Source of the DNA: Candidatus Bathyarchaeota archaeon
GTDB taxonomy: Archaea > Thermoproteota > Bathyarchaeia > 40CM-2-53-6 > RBG-13-38-9
Direction of reading: 5' to 3'
DNA: 51,390 nt
NCBI GenBank assembly: GCA_026015185.1
Contig: JAOZGX010000016.1
Coordinates: 1-51,390 of the forward strand
Both the position numbers and the translations under genes were made by a program. Position 1 is the stretch's first letter. Every line of letters begins with the position of its first letter. Below the pieces are notes generated by a model. That model was not told the DNA's origin and did not search any database. It saw only the letters and a program-made list of their open reading frames with translations. Positions 17,595 to 26,073 of this stretch are shown piece after piece.

Positions 17595-19358
17595 CTATAT
17601 TGATAATTTTTTTAATTGTTTCTTATACATCGCTAGAATTTCTTTCTCTGTAGTTGCATCTTCAGGAGTTTTATCTGTGCGATATTTACCGGTGAACCTT
17701 GGAAATCGTATAGCTAATCCAGTTTCAGGTCTCAAAAATCCCTTAGAGGCTGTATGAATTGGGCTCAGGGTTATCTCATCTCCTGTAATCTCTAGAACAA
17801 GCGAAGGGGTAAACCATAGATCAGGAACCAATTTCGAATTTACTCTTGGGTGCTTATGATTTAATAAATAGGGTTTTAATTTTTTTGGGATTTCTGCTAG
17901 ATCTTCATCAGTAAAACCGGTTCCAATTTTACACACAGTTTTGAATTCATCTATTTCTTTATCATAAGCTGCTAAAAGTAATGCTCCATAATGGCCTACT
18001 CTTTTACCTTTTCCGTAAAAGGCCCCTACAACAACCAAATCAACTGTGTCAGCCATCTCAGATTTATAACCTCTTTTATATTTTATCCATGTCCAACCTC
18101 TAGCCCCAGCTTTGTAGATTGAGTTTTGGGAGGTAGACTTGACCATTAATCCTTCACAACCTTCGGCCACCGCTTTTTGTATAAAATCTTCGATTTCTTT
18201 TGGATCTTTTATGATATGCTGCCAAGATATCTTTACTCTATCGTTTTCTTTAACGATTTTTCTTAGTTTTTCCCTTCTCTCTACGTATGGCTTCAATGTA
18301 TAGTCATCTCCGTCAACATATAGAATGTCAAAAAGAAATAGGATAACCGGAATCTCTTCAGCCATCTTTTTGATATCGTATTTTCTACCTCTTCTTTGTG
18401 AAATCACCTGAAAGGGAAGCATCTCTTCTGTGTCAGGATCAATTGCTACACATTCGCCTTCTATAACAGCTTCATTTACTTGTATACTCTTCCTAAGACT
18501 ATCTACAACATCAGGAAATTGATTAGTTACATTCTCAAGCCTTCTTGAAAAAAGATGCGCTATATTTGAACCTAAATGAGCTTGTAATCTGAGGCCATCA
18601 TATTTATATTCAATAGAACCTTCTCCACCAAGTTTCTCAAGTATCTCTTTTGGATCAGATAATCTCTCAGCTAGCATAACTCTTATTGGCTTTCCAATTT
18701 CAATCTTAACATTATTTATTCCTTCTATCCCTTGAGATACAGCTACATTAGCTATGTATCCTAAATCTGATGAAATGTTGTATCCTCTTTCAAGGAGGTC
18801 TTTATTTTTCTTATCTCCGGTATAAGCGATAGCTAATGCGTCTAATATAGTCATATCAGCAATTCCTAGTCTTAACTTTCCAACAGCCATTCTCATAATA
18901 TATTTGGCTTCTTTGGGAGTTGCATCGTTAAATAAGCTGCATAAAAACCTAATCTTATTTTCAATGGCTCCCTCGCCTGAAATACGAGCAATTTTATCAA
19001 GAGTTTCATAAACTTTTTCTGCTGTCAAGACTTCTTTGAAAAGCGATAGTTGTGCTCTTTTGGTTAAAATTTTTTCAGCAGTTATACCTAAATCCCCAGT
19101 TTCCCTAAAGGTCCTCTCTATTTCCGAGTCGGACCTTCCAGATGATATCTTCAAAGCTTTTAATGTTAATTTTTCAGCCAGACCAAGTTCAATTCCTCTA
19201 TAATCTGGATAAAGTATTCCTTGTGTTAAATACACAACTTTGTCTATTAGATTGTTTGGAGTTTGTTTAAATAGACTAACTAATAAGTCGGTCATCTCTA
19301 GCCTTTTCATTGTTGATTCAATTTTTTCATAGGTATCGGCTAGAATCGCGTATTTCAA
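17595..19358 (-). CDS. lig: ATP-dependent DNA ligase
   Basis: 587 residues, normal for archaeal replicative ligases. Domains in order are an all-helical DNA-binding domain (1-215), the nucleotidyltransferase domain with the adenylated lysine in YKYDGLRLQAH, motif III-like ILFLFDILYVDG, motif IV EGLMVKS, motif V WIKYKRGY, and a C-terminal OB fold. It seals nicks between Okazaki fragments and after repair, using ATP. The start is a TTG at 19358; the N-terminal helix (MKYAILADTYEKIE) agrees with archaeal ligases, and the first internal Met would truncate it. The gene is monocistronic. Confidence 0.95.
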   Translation of the reverse strand: MKYAILADTYEKIESTMKRLEMTDLLVSLFKQTPNNLIDKVVYLTQGILYPDYRGIELGLAEKLTLKALKISSGRSDSEIERTFRETGDLGITAEKILTKRAQLSLFKEVLTAEKVYETLDKIARISGEGAIENKIRFLCSLFNDATPKEAKYIMRMAVGKLRLGIADMTILDALAIAYTGDKKNKDLLERGYNISSDLGYIANVAVSQGIEGINNVKIEIGKPIRVMLAERLSDPKEILEKLGGEGSIEYKYDGLRLQAHLGSNIAHLFSRRLENVTNQFPDVVDSLRKSIQVNEAVIEGECVAIDPDTEEMLPFQVISQRRGRKYDIKKMAEEIPVILFLFDILYVDGDDYTLKPYVERREKLRKIVKENDRVKISWQHIIKDPKEIEDFIQKAVAEGCEGLMVKSTSQNSIYKAGARGWTWIKYKRGYKSEMADTVDLVVVGAFYGKGKRVGHYGALLLAAYDKEIDEFKTVCKIGTGFTDEDLAEIPKKLKPYLLNHKHPRVNSKLVPDLWFTPSLVLEITGDEITLSPIHTASKGFLRPETGLAIRFPRFTGKYRTDKTPEDATTEKEILAMYKKQLKKLSI

Positions 19359-19459
19359 ATTTCTCTCAACAGAATTATAAAATTGATACCTTCAATTAAT
19401 CTTCTTGTATTTTTTTACTAAAAACTTATGTATATATCTAGAGTGAGCCGTCCAATCTT

Positions 19460-19475
19460 TAAAACTTGTATATAT
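19460..19475 (+). promoter_or_regulatory. TATA-like promoter before 19521 gene
   Basis: The stretch ACTTGTATATATTGTC near 19464-19479 fits an archaeal TATA box about 50 bases before the ATG at 19521. It would drive the small protein gene and the overlapping Fae-Hps gene. The exact boundaries are approximate. Confidence 0.4.
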
Positions 19476-19520
19476 TGTCTTAAAACAGGAGCGCATGGAA
19501 AAAATTAAATATGGTAAAGA

Positions 19521-19838
19521 ATGTTTGTTGAATTCGTGGTTATCTTGCCCGGTAAAGCTAAGGCAAGCAATAAAGAGAGCGTCTTTCATAAGAAGCTGAA
19601 ATTAAAATTAAAAGCCAAGGGTAAAGAAGGCAGAATAATCTTCCTCAAAGATTACCTGGACTATACCATAAGAAACAATAGAACATTACCCCCCGACTTT
19701 CCCACTTTCGTTAGAGAGATCATGGGTTTAGATACAAGAAGTGGTTTTATTCACATCAGAATATGGCACGAAAATAGCGAATTGGTTGAGTTTGCAAAAG
19801 AAAGGAAATATGAGTTCAGGATCGACCACTATGATTGA
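19521..19838 (+). CDS. Small basic hypothetical protein ahead of fae-hps
   Basis: 105 residues, not recognised. The N-terminal half is strongly basic (KAKASNKESVFHKKLKLKLK), followed by IIFLKDYLDYTIRNN and a short beta-like end (GFIHIRIWHENSELVEF). It has no signal or membrane helix. Its last codons overlap the start of Fae-Hps, which suggests translational coupling. It may bind nucleic acid because of its charge, but that is a guess. Confidence 0.5.
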   Translation: MFVEFVVILPGKAKASNKESVFHKKLKLKLKAKGKEGRIIFLKDYLDYTIRNNRTLPPDFPTFVREIMGLDTRSGFIHIRIWHENSELVEFAKERKYEFRIDHYD

Positions 19839-21027
19839 TGAGGATTTCTTAATTGGAGAAGCTCTCGTGGGAGAAGAGCCTGAAATAGCTCATATTGACC
19901 TAATAGTCGGTAAAAAAAGTGGACCCGTGGGGGGAGCATTTACTAATACCATAGCTCAAACAAAAGAGGGGCATACTCCAATTTTGGGTATTATAAGACC
20001 AAATCTTCCAGTCAAACCTGCGACACTCATAGTACCTAAGGTTACTATAAGAAGTTTAGAAGATGCTGAAAAGATGTTCGGCCCTGCTCAAAGTGCAGTT
20101 TCTAAAGCAGTTGCAGATGTTGTCGAAGAAGGAGTCATATCAAAAGATTCAGTAGAAGAGCTAGCTGTTATAGTCTCAGTATTTATCCACCCTCGAGGGA
20201 AGGATTATCAAAGAATATATCGATACAACTACGCTGCAACAAAATTGGCTTTAAAAAGGGCTATGAATAAATTTCCATGTATAGATAAAGTTTTAGAAGA
20301 GAAGGATAAATCCATGCATGCTATGATAGGATTTAGAATAAATAATTTGAAAAAACCTCCATATCTAGAAGTAGCTTTAGATATTCCGGATTGGAGAAGA
20401 GTAGAGGGGATTATAAGATCATTGCCTAGAAGCGATGCTATAATAATTGAAGCAGGTACACCATTGATAAAGAGATATGGTGTAGAGGTTGTCCAAAAAA
20501 TTCACCAGCTTAGACCGGAAACTGTAGTATTGGCTGATTTAAAGACTTTGGATACAGGTAATTTGGAAGCCAGAATGGCTGGAGATGCTACAGCCGATGT
20601 TATTGGCTTTTCAGGTCTTGCTCCAATCAAAACCATGGAAAGATTTATCGATGAATGTAAGAAGGTTGGTGCATTATCTCTCATGGATACTATAAATGTT
20701 CAAGATCCTGTTGCTGTTCTCAAAAAATTAAAAACTAAACCAGATATTATAGAGCTCCACAGGGCAATAGATGTTGAACAAACCGAAGAGTCGGAGTGGG
20801 GGAATATTGATAAGATTAAGAAAGTTTGCAATAACAAGGTACTGGTAGCTGTAGCTGGAGGGATCAGAGTCAACAAAGTGAAGAAAGCTCTCAAATCTGG
20901 AGCTGACATACTTGTAGTTGGACGTTCAATAACCTGTGCTAAAGATGTCACTGGAGCAGCTAGAGCCTTTCTACAAGAGATGGGTGTAGAAGAAATAGAT
21001 CAATATAGAGTAATGACTGATTTTTAA
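19831..21027 (+). CDS. fae-hps: Bifunctional Fae-Hps (formaldehyde-activating enzyme / hexulose-6-phosphate synthase)
   Basis: About 398 residues. Residues 1-160 are a Fae domain, with the conserved His in [10 protein letters not shown] and the signature [14 protein letters not shown]. The rest is a 3-hexulose-6-phosphate synthase of the orotidine decarboxylase fold, with [20 protein letters not shown] and [12 protein letters not shown]. In archaea this fusion makes ribulose 5-phosphate from hexulose 6-phosphate and captures the released formaldehyde on tetrahydromethanopterin. It thereby replaces the oxidative pentose phosphate path. The ATG at 19831 fits the family N-terminus. An ATG at 19810 has a better ribosome site (AAAGGAAAT) and is possible. 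Confidence 0.93.
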   Translation: MIDEDFLIGEALVGEEPEIAHIDLIVGKKSGPVGGAFTNTIAQTKEGHTPILGIIRPNLPVKPATLIVPKVTIRSLEDAEKMFGPAQSAVSKAVADVVEEGVISKDSVEELAVIVSVFIHPRGKDYQRIYRYNYAATKLALKRAMNKFPCIDKVLEEKDKSMHAMIGFRINNLKKPPYLEVALDIPDWRRVEGIIRSLPRSDAIIIEAGTPLIKRYGVEVVQKIHQLRPETVVLADLKTLDTGNLEARMAGDATADVIGFSGLAPIKTMERFIDECKKVGALSLMDTINVQDPVAVLKKLKTKPDIIELHRAIDVEQTEESEWGNIDKIKKVCNNKVLVAVAGGIRVNKVKKALKSGADILVVGRSITCAKDVTGAARAFLQEMGVEEIDQYRVMTDF

Positions 21028-21124
21028 TTCCAGAGAATTATGCTATTGAATATTACCTTCTTAATAAAAGATCAGTAAAAGTTACAAGCATTTTAATTCT
21101 CATTCATATTATGGGATCGATTCA

Positions 21125-21355
21125 TTGAGCCTTGAAAAGAATTTATCTGAAGAAAATCGTTTATGGCCGATTTTGGTTAAGACTGTGCATTCATTAACAA
21201 TGTATCCTTACCATAAGAGGTATGTGATGAATAATCTACTGAAAAAGAATCCTGACATTACTCCCCAAGATTTGTCGGTGCAATTAGATATACCCTTAGG
21301 AGAGGCTCTTGTCATTCTTCATGAATTAAAAAATGAAAAAGAGCAGATTATATAG
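21125..21355 (+). CDS. Small winged-helix-like protein
   Basis: 76 residues from a TTG. Two helical segments (RLWPILVKTVHSLTMYPYHK and RYVMNNLLKKNPDI) are followed by TPQDLSVQLDIPLGEALVIL, which fits the recognition helices of a winged helix-turn-helix. It could be a small transcription factor. The stop lies 14 bases before the convergent glycosyltransferase stop. The family was not identified. Confidence 0.5.
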   Translation: MSLEKNLSEENRLWPILVKTVHSLTMYPYHKRYVMNNLLKKNPDITPQDLSVQLDIPLGEALVILHELKNEKEQII

Positions 21356-21368
21356 AATTAGATATATA

Positions 21369-22595
21369 CTATCTCTTAGTAGAATTTGCAACTTTGATTA
21401 TTAAATCTGTGGCAAATTCAACGCCATCATTTACTAAAGCCGCTTTGCTGAACTTTTTTGCTTTATCATAAAAATGAGAATTTATCACATTATCAATAGA
21501 TTGTTTAAGGTTGATTTCATTCAATTCTCGTTGCTCGATTACTTCTGCAACTCCCAATTCTTTAGCTCTAAAAGCATTTCCAAATTGTTCTGTCTGATTT
21601 GGAATTGGAATTAAAATTAATGGTTTACCATAGGCCAAAGATTTAGTGATTATTCCGTGCCCAGCTCGACTAATTATGACGTCGGAGGCTTTTAATAACA
21701 TGGACTGCTCAACTTCATCAACCCAATCATAAAATATTACATGTTCCTTTTTTTTAGACTTAAATTTTGATCCTGGGGAGCCTTTAGTTAGAATTATCTG
21801 ATAGTTGTTAGGCAAAATTTGTAAAATCATTGATAATTTTTTTATGAGATAAAACCTCTCCTTTCCTGGTCCACTAATTGCCGCATAAATTAAAGGTTTC
21901 TTAAATTCAAAGCCAAAATCTTTTCTTATATCTTTAACATCAGACAAATTCATAGGCTTAGTTGAGATTATTGGACCTATTAGTTTCACTTTTTTTCTGA
22001 ATCTCTTTGGCATTCTTAGGTTCTTTATAGAGATGGTATATGGGGCCGGATAATCAGGTATTAATATATAATCGCTCCACATCCACACTCCGGATATTAA
22101 TGTCCTAGCAAATATCCAGAAAAAATTAGCTATAGTAAAAAAAACCATGTCAAAAAATTTCAGTTTCTCTTTTGGTTTCCCGATAATTTCTACTCTAAAT
22201 TGATTAAGTAATAATATTATGGGTTTTCTTAATAGTTTGGCTGCAATAATTGTAGAAGCCCTAGAATCTGAAAAAATAACATCTGGATCATAGCTTCCAA
22301 TATTTTGAATTTCTCTAATTATTTGTTTTAAAAATCTATGTACGCCCAAAGTGAATCCACTATTTGTGGCAGTTTTCTTGAAATCTACCGAACCATCTTT
22401 GCTCGCTTGGTAAGTTATAGGTTTAGCTTCTTTTAGCTTAAATCCCATTTTACGTACATAATCTATCCCATCAAGATAAGTAGAAAATACTGTATCTGCT
22501 CCTTTCTTATTCAATTCATTAGCTATAGCCGAAGATCTTGTTACATGCCCAAGGCCAATCCCGCTTGGAGCGATATAAACTTTCACGAGTTTCAC
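21369..22595 (-). CDS. MurG-like (GT28/GT1) glycosyltransferase
   Basis: 408 residues with a GT-B fold. The N-terminal domain opens VYIAPSGIGLGHVTRSSAI, with the Gly-rich loop and His of nucleotide-sugar transferases. The C-terminal donor site reads SRAGHGIITKSLAYGKPLIL and IPNQTEQFGNA, typical of GT28 C-terminal domains. A hydrophobic segment near 150-175 may tether it to the membrane. It probably transfers a sugar to a lipid or surface glycan. The GTG start overlaps the AMMECR1 stop by four bases (GTGA), so it ends a four-gene minus-strand operon. Confidence 0.8.
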   Translation of the reverse strand: MKLVKVYIAPSGIGLGHVTRSSAIANELNKKGADTVFSTYLDGIDYVRKMGFKLKEAKPITYQASKDGSVDFKKTATNSGFTLGVHRFLKQIIREIQNIGSYDPDVIFSDSRASTIIAAKLLRKPIILLLNQFRVEIIGKPKEKLKFFDMVFFTIANFFWIFARTLISGVWMWSDYILIPDYPAPYTISIKNLRMPKRFRKKVKLIGPIISTKPMNLSDVKDIRKDFGFEFKKPLIYAAISGPGKERFYLIKKLSMILQILPNNYQIILTKGSPGSKFKSKKKEHVIFYDWVDEVEQSMLLKASDVIISRAGHGIITKSLAYGKPLILIPIPNQTEQFGNAFRAKELGVAEVIEQRELNEINLKQSIDNVINSHFYDKAKKFSKAALVNDGVEFATDLIIKVANSTKR

Positions 22596-23212
22596 CTAAG
22601 GGTTCTAAGATGGATTTTTCCATTTGGTTCTTCTTCCTCAAATACAATTGCTTGAAATTTATAGATTTTTGTATCTTCCATAACCCAGCAATCGAACGGC
22701 AACCCAGCCTTAGCGCAAAGATTTGCTAAATATTCTTCTTTATCCCAATTCCATTCAACAGGTACTTGAGGTAACAATAAACCTTTGATAGGGCCTTTTT
22801 CTATTATCAGACCATCTTCTCCAATTTTGATTTCTTTTGACAATTCTAAAGGTTCATTTACTTTGATTAAATCCGGTTTGGTCAATACACTTACCTCAAC
22901 TATGATCTTATTCAATTCGTCTATTGTGATCGAGGGAAACCTAGGATCGCCTGTTGCTGCTTCAATGGCAGAATTTATTAAAGCAATGACTAGTGGATCG
23001 GTTGGGTATGGATATCCTATACAGCCCCTCAATTCCTTGGAATCGTCTTTTTTATTTAATGTAACAAAAACACCAGACTTTTCCATAAATTTCTCTGGAG
23101 TTTCCGGGGGAGGCATCAATCTTTCATTTTTATTTAGAAAGTTTTTTATCGAATCCCTAGCTAGTCTAATTAGAAATTCTCCGTCTTCGATTGTTAAGTT
23201 TGATTTTAGCAT
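22592..23212 (-). CDS. AMMECR1-domain protein
   Basis: 206 residues, standard length. The family hallmark LRGCIGYPYP lies near residue 65, followed by AATGDPRFPSI and KGLLLPQVPVEWNWDKEEYL. The structure is known for archaeal members, and its Cys-containing pocket suggests an enzyme, but the biochemical role is unsettled; some members work with MEMO1-type partners. It overlaps the upstream Mut7-C gene by seven bases and the downstream glycosyltransferase by four, so it is translated within a tight operon. No MEMO1 homologue is in this window. Confidence 0.9.
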   Translation of the reverse strand: MLKSNLTIEDGEFLIRLARDSIKNFLNKNERLMPPPETPEKFMEKSGVFVTLNKKDDSKELRGCIGYPYPTDPLVIALINSAIEAATGDPRFPSITIDELNKIIVEVSVLTKPDLIKVNEPLELSKEIKIGEDGLIIEKGPIKGLLLPQVPVEWNWDKEEYLANLCAKAGLPFDCWVMEDTKIYKFQAIVFEEEEPNGKIHLRTLR

Positions 23213-23700
23213 TCACTCAATCTCCCAGCAATTACATTTGCACGAGACAATACCCTTTCTATTTTTTCCCAATGACTACCATACCAATATATTTTACTGC
23301 ATTCATTATTGGTACAAATCCAGAATCTATTCTGAATTTTCAATGTAGAGATCGGAACTTTATTATTAACACTTTCTTTAGATACGTCTTTTATAGATGA
23401 GCCACAAGTTGGACATTTGGACATTATTGGATCTATTTTTAAATTGAGCTCATACCGATTTGCCAACTGAGCTAGTATTCCAGCTTTATCTCTTCCTTTT
23501 ATTAGCATTACTTCTAAATCCTTTTTTCTTGCAAGTTTAAAAAGTTCAACATCTTTGGTCAGCAAGATTCTTCTTTCCCTAGAAGCTTCTTCTATTAATA
23601 GTTGGTCATCACAATCTCGCAAATATTTCGTATCATGCCCCAGAAGCCTAAGCCATCTGGTTAGACTTCCGAGCATAGAATCGGCGATGAACTTCATCAT
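23206..23700 (-). CDS. Mut7-C RNase-domain protein (PIN-like, zinc ribbon)
   Basis: 164 residues. The N-terminus MMKFIADSMLGSLTRWLRLL and the later ILLTKDVELFKLA carry the acidic residues of the Mut7-C/DUF82 PIN-like nuclease fold. The C-terminus has a four-cysteine zinc ribbon: CPTC at about 115-118 and CTNNEC near 144-149. It is predicted to cleave RNA. Two adjacent ATGs (23700, 23697) are both usable. It overlaps the dihydroorotase gene upstream and AMMECR1 downstream. Confidence 0.85.
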   Translation of the reverse strand: MMKFIADSMLGSLTRWLRLLGHDTKYLRDCDDQLLIEEASRERRILLTKDVELFKLARKKDLEVMLIKGRDKAGILAQLANRYELNLKIDPIMSKCPTCGSSIKDVSKESVNNKVPISTLKIQNRFWICTNNECSKIYWYGSHWEKIERVLSRANVIAGRLSEC

Positions 23701-25016
23701 ATATCCCTTGTAATGATCTTACCGATTCCAGGATTTTCAATAATCTCTCCTGATTCCATAACCTGATTTCCAGAAACAAATACCTTTACAGCTCTGCCTT
23801 TGCATTTTATTCCATCAAAAGGCGAGTATTCGGCTTTAGTGAATAATTTGTCAGAGCGTATAACGTGCTCAGCTTTCAAATCTACTAAAGTCAGGTCTGC
23901 ATCTTTTCCTTCTTTTAAAGCACCTTTATTATCTAAATGAAAAATTCTAGCCGGGCCCTCTGCTAAAATATCAACAATTCTTTTTAAAGTGAGTCTCTTA
24001 GAGTTTACTTCTGTCAGAAGAAGTGGTAAAGTCGTTTCTAGACCAGGAATACCTGGTGGAATTTTATTAGCATTAGAACAGAGTTTTTCTTTTAATGTAT
24101 GTGGAGCATGATCACTAGCTACAATATTTATTACTTTTTCTTTTAGAGCGTTGAAGAGATTCTTTATTGTCTTCTTATTTCTTAGAGGGGGGTCAGTTAG
24201 GATAAGTGCTCCGTGCTCTTTGAATAAATCTTTACTTAAAAAAAGGTGATGAGGAGTGACCTCACATGAAATATTAAGTCCACTTTTTCTCTCCTCTTTT
24301 ATAATTAGAACTGATTCGCTCGCACTAAGGTGACATATATGAGTTTGGCATCTGCTTTTCTGAACAAGTCCTAGAATTCTTCTTAATGCATTTACTTCTA
24401 ATTCCTCACTGCGATTCTTAATATGATTATTTAATGAATCTATCTCTTTTACTTCAGATAATTCTTCAGCATGAATTGTCAAAGGTGTATTTAATTGAGC
24501 ACATTCATTCATTAATTTGCATAATAATTCATCATTTCTTACATCCAAATCTTGCTCAGATTTATTAAGATAGAGCTTGAAGGACATGATGCCCATTTGG
24601 GCCAATCCTGCTAACTCGTGTATTTCTTTATTTAACATCGCATGAAAGCCTATATTGACCATTGCTTTTTGCTTAGCTACATCAATCTTTTCTTTCAATC
24701 TCTCACATGAATCAGTAGGTGGAATTGTATTTGGCATATCTAAAACGGTTGTAAAACCGCCAGCGGCGGCCGCACAAGTACCAGAATAAAAATCTTCTTT
24801 GTGAGAGAGCTGCATATCTCTAAGATGAACGTGGGCATCTATTAAACCTGGAAGAGCTAACAAACCATTTGCATCAATTTCCTTTTCAGCTTTGGGAACG
24901 TTACTGTGTTTACCGATTTTAATGATTTTACCATTCGCGATAGAAATATCTGCCTTAATTAAGTCGCTACCTTCTAATAATTTTGCACCTACAATATTGA
25001 TATCACAATTAGTCAT
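23697..25016 (-). CDS. pyrC: Dihydroorotase
   Basis: About 439 residues, the long class I type. Zinc ligands are visible in GLIDAHVHLRD, a likely carbamylated Lys in GIMSFKLYLNK, His in TIHAEE and HICHLSA, and the catalytic Asp in VASDHAPHTLKE. It makes dihydroorotate from carbamoyl-aspartate in pyrimidine synthesis. The ATG at 25016 is chosen; a TTG two codons upstream (25022) is an alternative. It leads the operon with Mut7-C, AMMECR1 and the glycosyltransferase. No other pyr gene adjoins; pyrG and pyrK are elsewhere in the window. Confidence 0.93.
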   Translation of the reverse strand: MTNCDINIVGAKLLEGSDLIKADISIANGKIIKIGKHSNVPKAEKEIDANGLLALPGLIDAHVHLRDMQLSHKEDFYSGTCAAAAGGFTTVLDMPNTIPPTDSCERLKEKIDVAKQKAMVNIGFHAMLNKEIHELAGLAQMGIMSFKLYLNKSEQDLDVRNDELLCKLMNECAQLNTPLTIHAEELSEVKEIDSLNNHIKNRSEELEVNALRRILGLVQKSRCQTHICHLSASESVLIIKEERKSGLNISCEVTPHHLFLSKDLFKEHGALILTDPPLRNKKTIKNLFNALKEKVINIVASDHAPHTLKEKLCSNANKIPPGIPGLETTLPLLLTEVNSKRLTLKRIVDILAEGPARIFHLDNKGALKEGKDADLTLVDLKAEHVIRSDKLFTKAEYSPFDGIKCKGRAVKVFVSGNQVMESGEIIENPGIGKIITRDI

Positions 25017-25089
25017 TTTCAATTATTGTCTATTTGTTGAACAACTATTTATTTATGAATTAATTTAGAATTCTACAAGAATTATGACT

Positions 25090-26022
25090 TTAAACTAGGG
25101 ACTTGTTACAATTTGGGCAGATAATATCTTCAATATTTTTTGTCCCATCACAAAATCTACATTTATTTATGAATGCTTTTTCGAAAATTCTTCTTTGTTG
25201 AAGTTTCTTTTTTATTTTTAAATATTGAGTTGAATCTGTAAAATCTTTTAGAGCATTTAATCTATTCAAATGAGTTGGGTGGTTGCTCAAAATTTCAAAA
25301 AATGAATTCAAGTTAGTTTTGAACTGAATTGTGTTAGGATTTTCAACGATTTTAGTAAACATTGAGGCTATAGAATTCAAATTATCTGTTACAATAAGGC
25401 TAGCTCTATCAGCACTAAATTCAGATTCTCTATGCCAAGCTTTCAATGCCAACCTTAATGGTATTGATAGTAATCGAAAACCCATTAATGAAGTTGAAAA
25501 TTCCAATCCTTGTTCTAAAAGTTCTGCTATAGAATGATATAATAAATGGTGGCATTTTATGTGTCCCATCTCATGACCTATCAATGAACGCAATTCATCA
25601 TCTGATAGATAGCTAATTAGAGAGCCATCGATAATTATCACAGGTTTTGAATTTATCTCAGTTGTAAAAGCATTTTTCTGTCCTAGATCTGTTACATGAA
25701 TGTCTGGTAGATAGTCTAAAAATAATATATCGCCACACTCAACATTAAGCATTCTAATTTTTTCATGGAATGTTGATTTTTCTGTTGTCTTAGATATTTT
25801 TTCAGTTAAGTTTCTTAATCTAGATTTTATGAAAGTTGAATAAAGAAGATTGAAAATTGGTTTCGTCTCTTCGAGAATTTCAAAAGCATCTTTATCCCCT
25901 TCTGTTAAAAAATCATCCATAGTAATATCGAAGCTTGTAGAATTTTTGAGATTTGAGAGACAGATTTGACAAAAGATATTACCGATGGAATTCTCGAATC
26001 CGCATTGTTTACACTTTAACAA
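25090..26022 (-). CDS. M48-family metallopeptidase with two zinc ribbons
   Basis: 310 residues from a TTG. An N-terminal zinc ribbon (CKQCGFENS, then CQIC) precedes the peptidase domain with its zinc motif in LIGHEMGHIKCHH near residue 150 and a third ligand region ESEFSADRASL. A second zinc ribbon closes the protein (CRFCDG, then CPNC). M48 proteins such as HtpX degrade membrane proteins, but here no multi-helix membrane anchor is clear; a short hydrophobic stretch lies near 168-185. The ribbons suggest binding to a partner or nucleic acid. It lies 51 bases after the NFACT stop on the same strand. Confidence 0.8.
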   Translation of the reverse strand: MLKCKQCGFENSIGNIFCQICLSNLKNSTSFDITMDDFLTEGDKDAFEILEETKPIFNLLYSTFIKSRLRNLTEKISKTTEKSTFHEKIRMLNVECGDILFLDYLPDIHVTDLGQKNAFTTEINSKPVIIIDGSLISYLSDDELRSLIGHEMGHIKCHHLLYHSIAELLEQGLEFSTSLMGFRLLSIPLRLALKAWHRESEFSADRASLIVTDNLNSIASMFTKIVENPNTIQFKTNLNSFFEILSNHPTHLNRLNALKDFTDSTQYLKIKKKLQQRRIFEKAFINKCRFCDGTKNIEDIICPNCNKSLV

Positions 26023-26073
26023 CTATAATTCAACCAAAGTTTCACTTGTATTCTTGAAATAATTGATTAAAGA

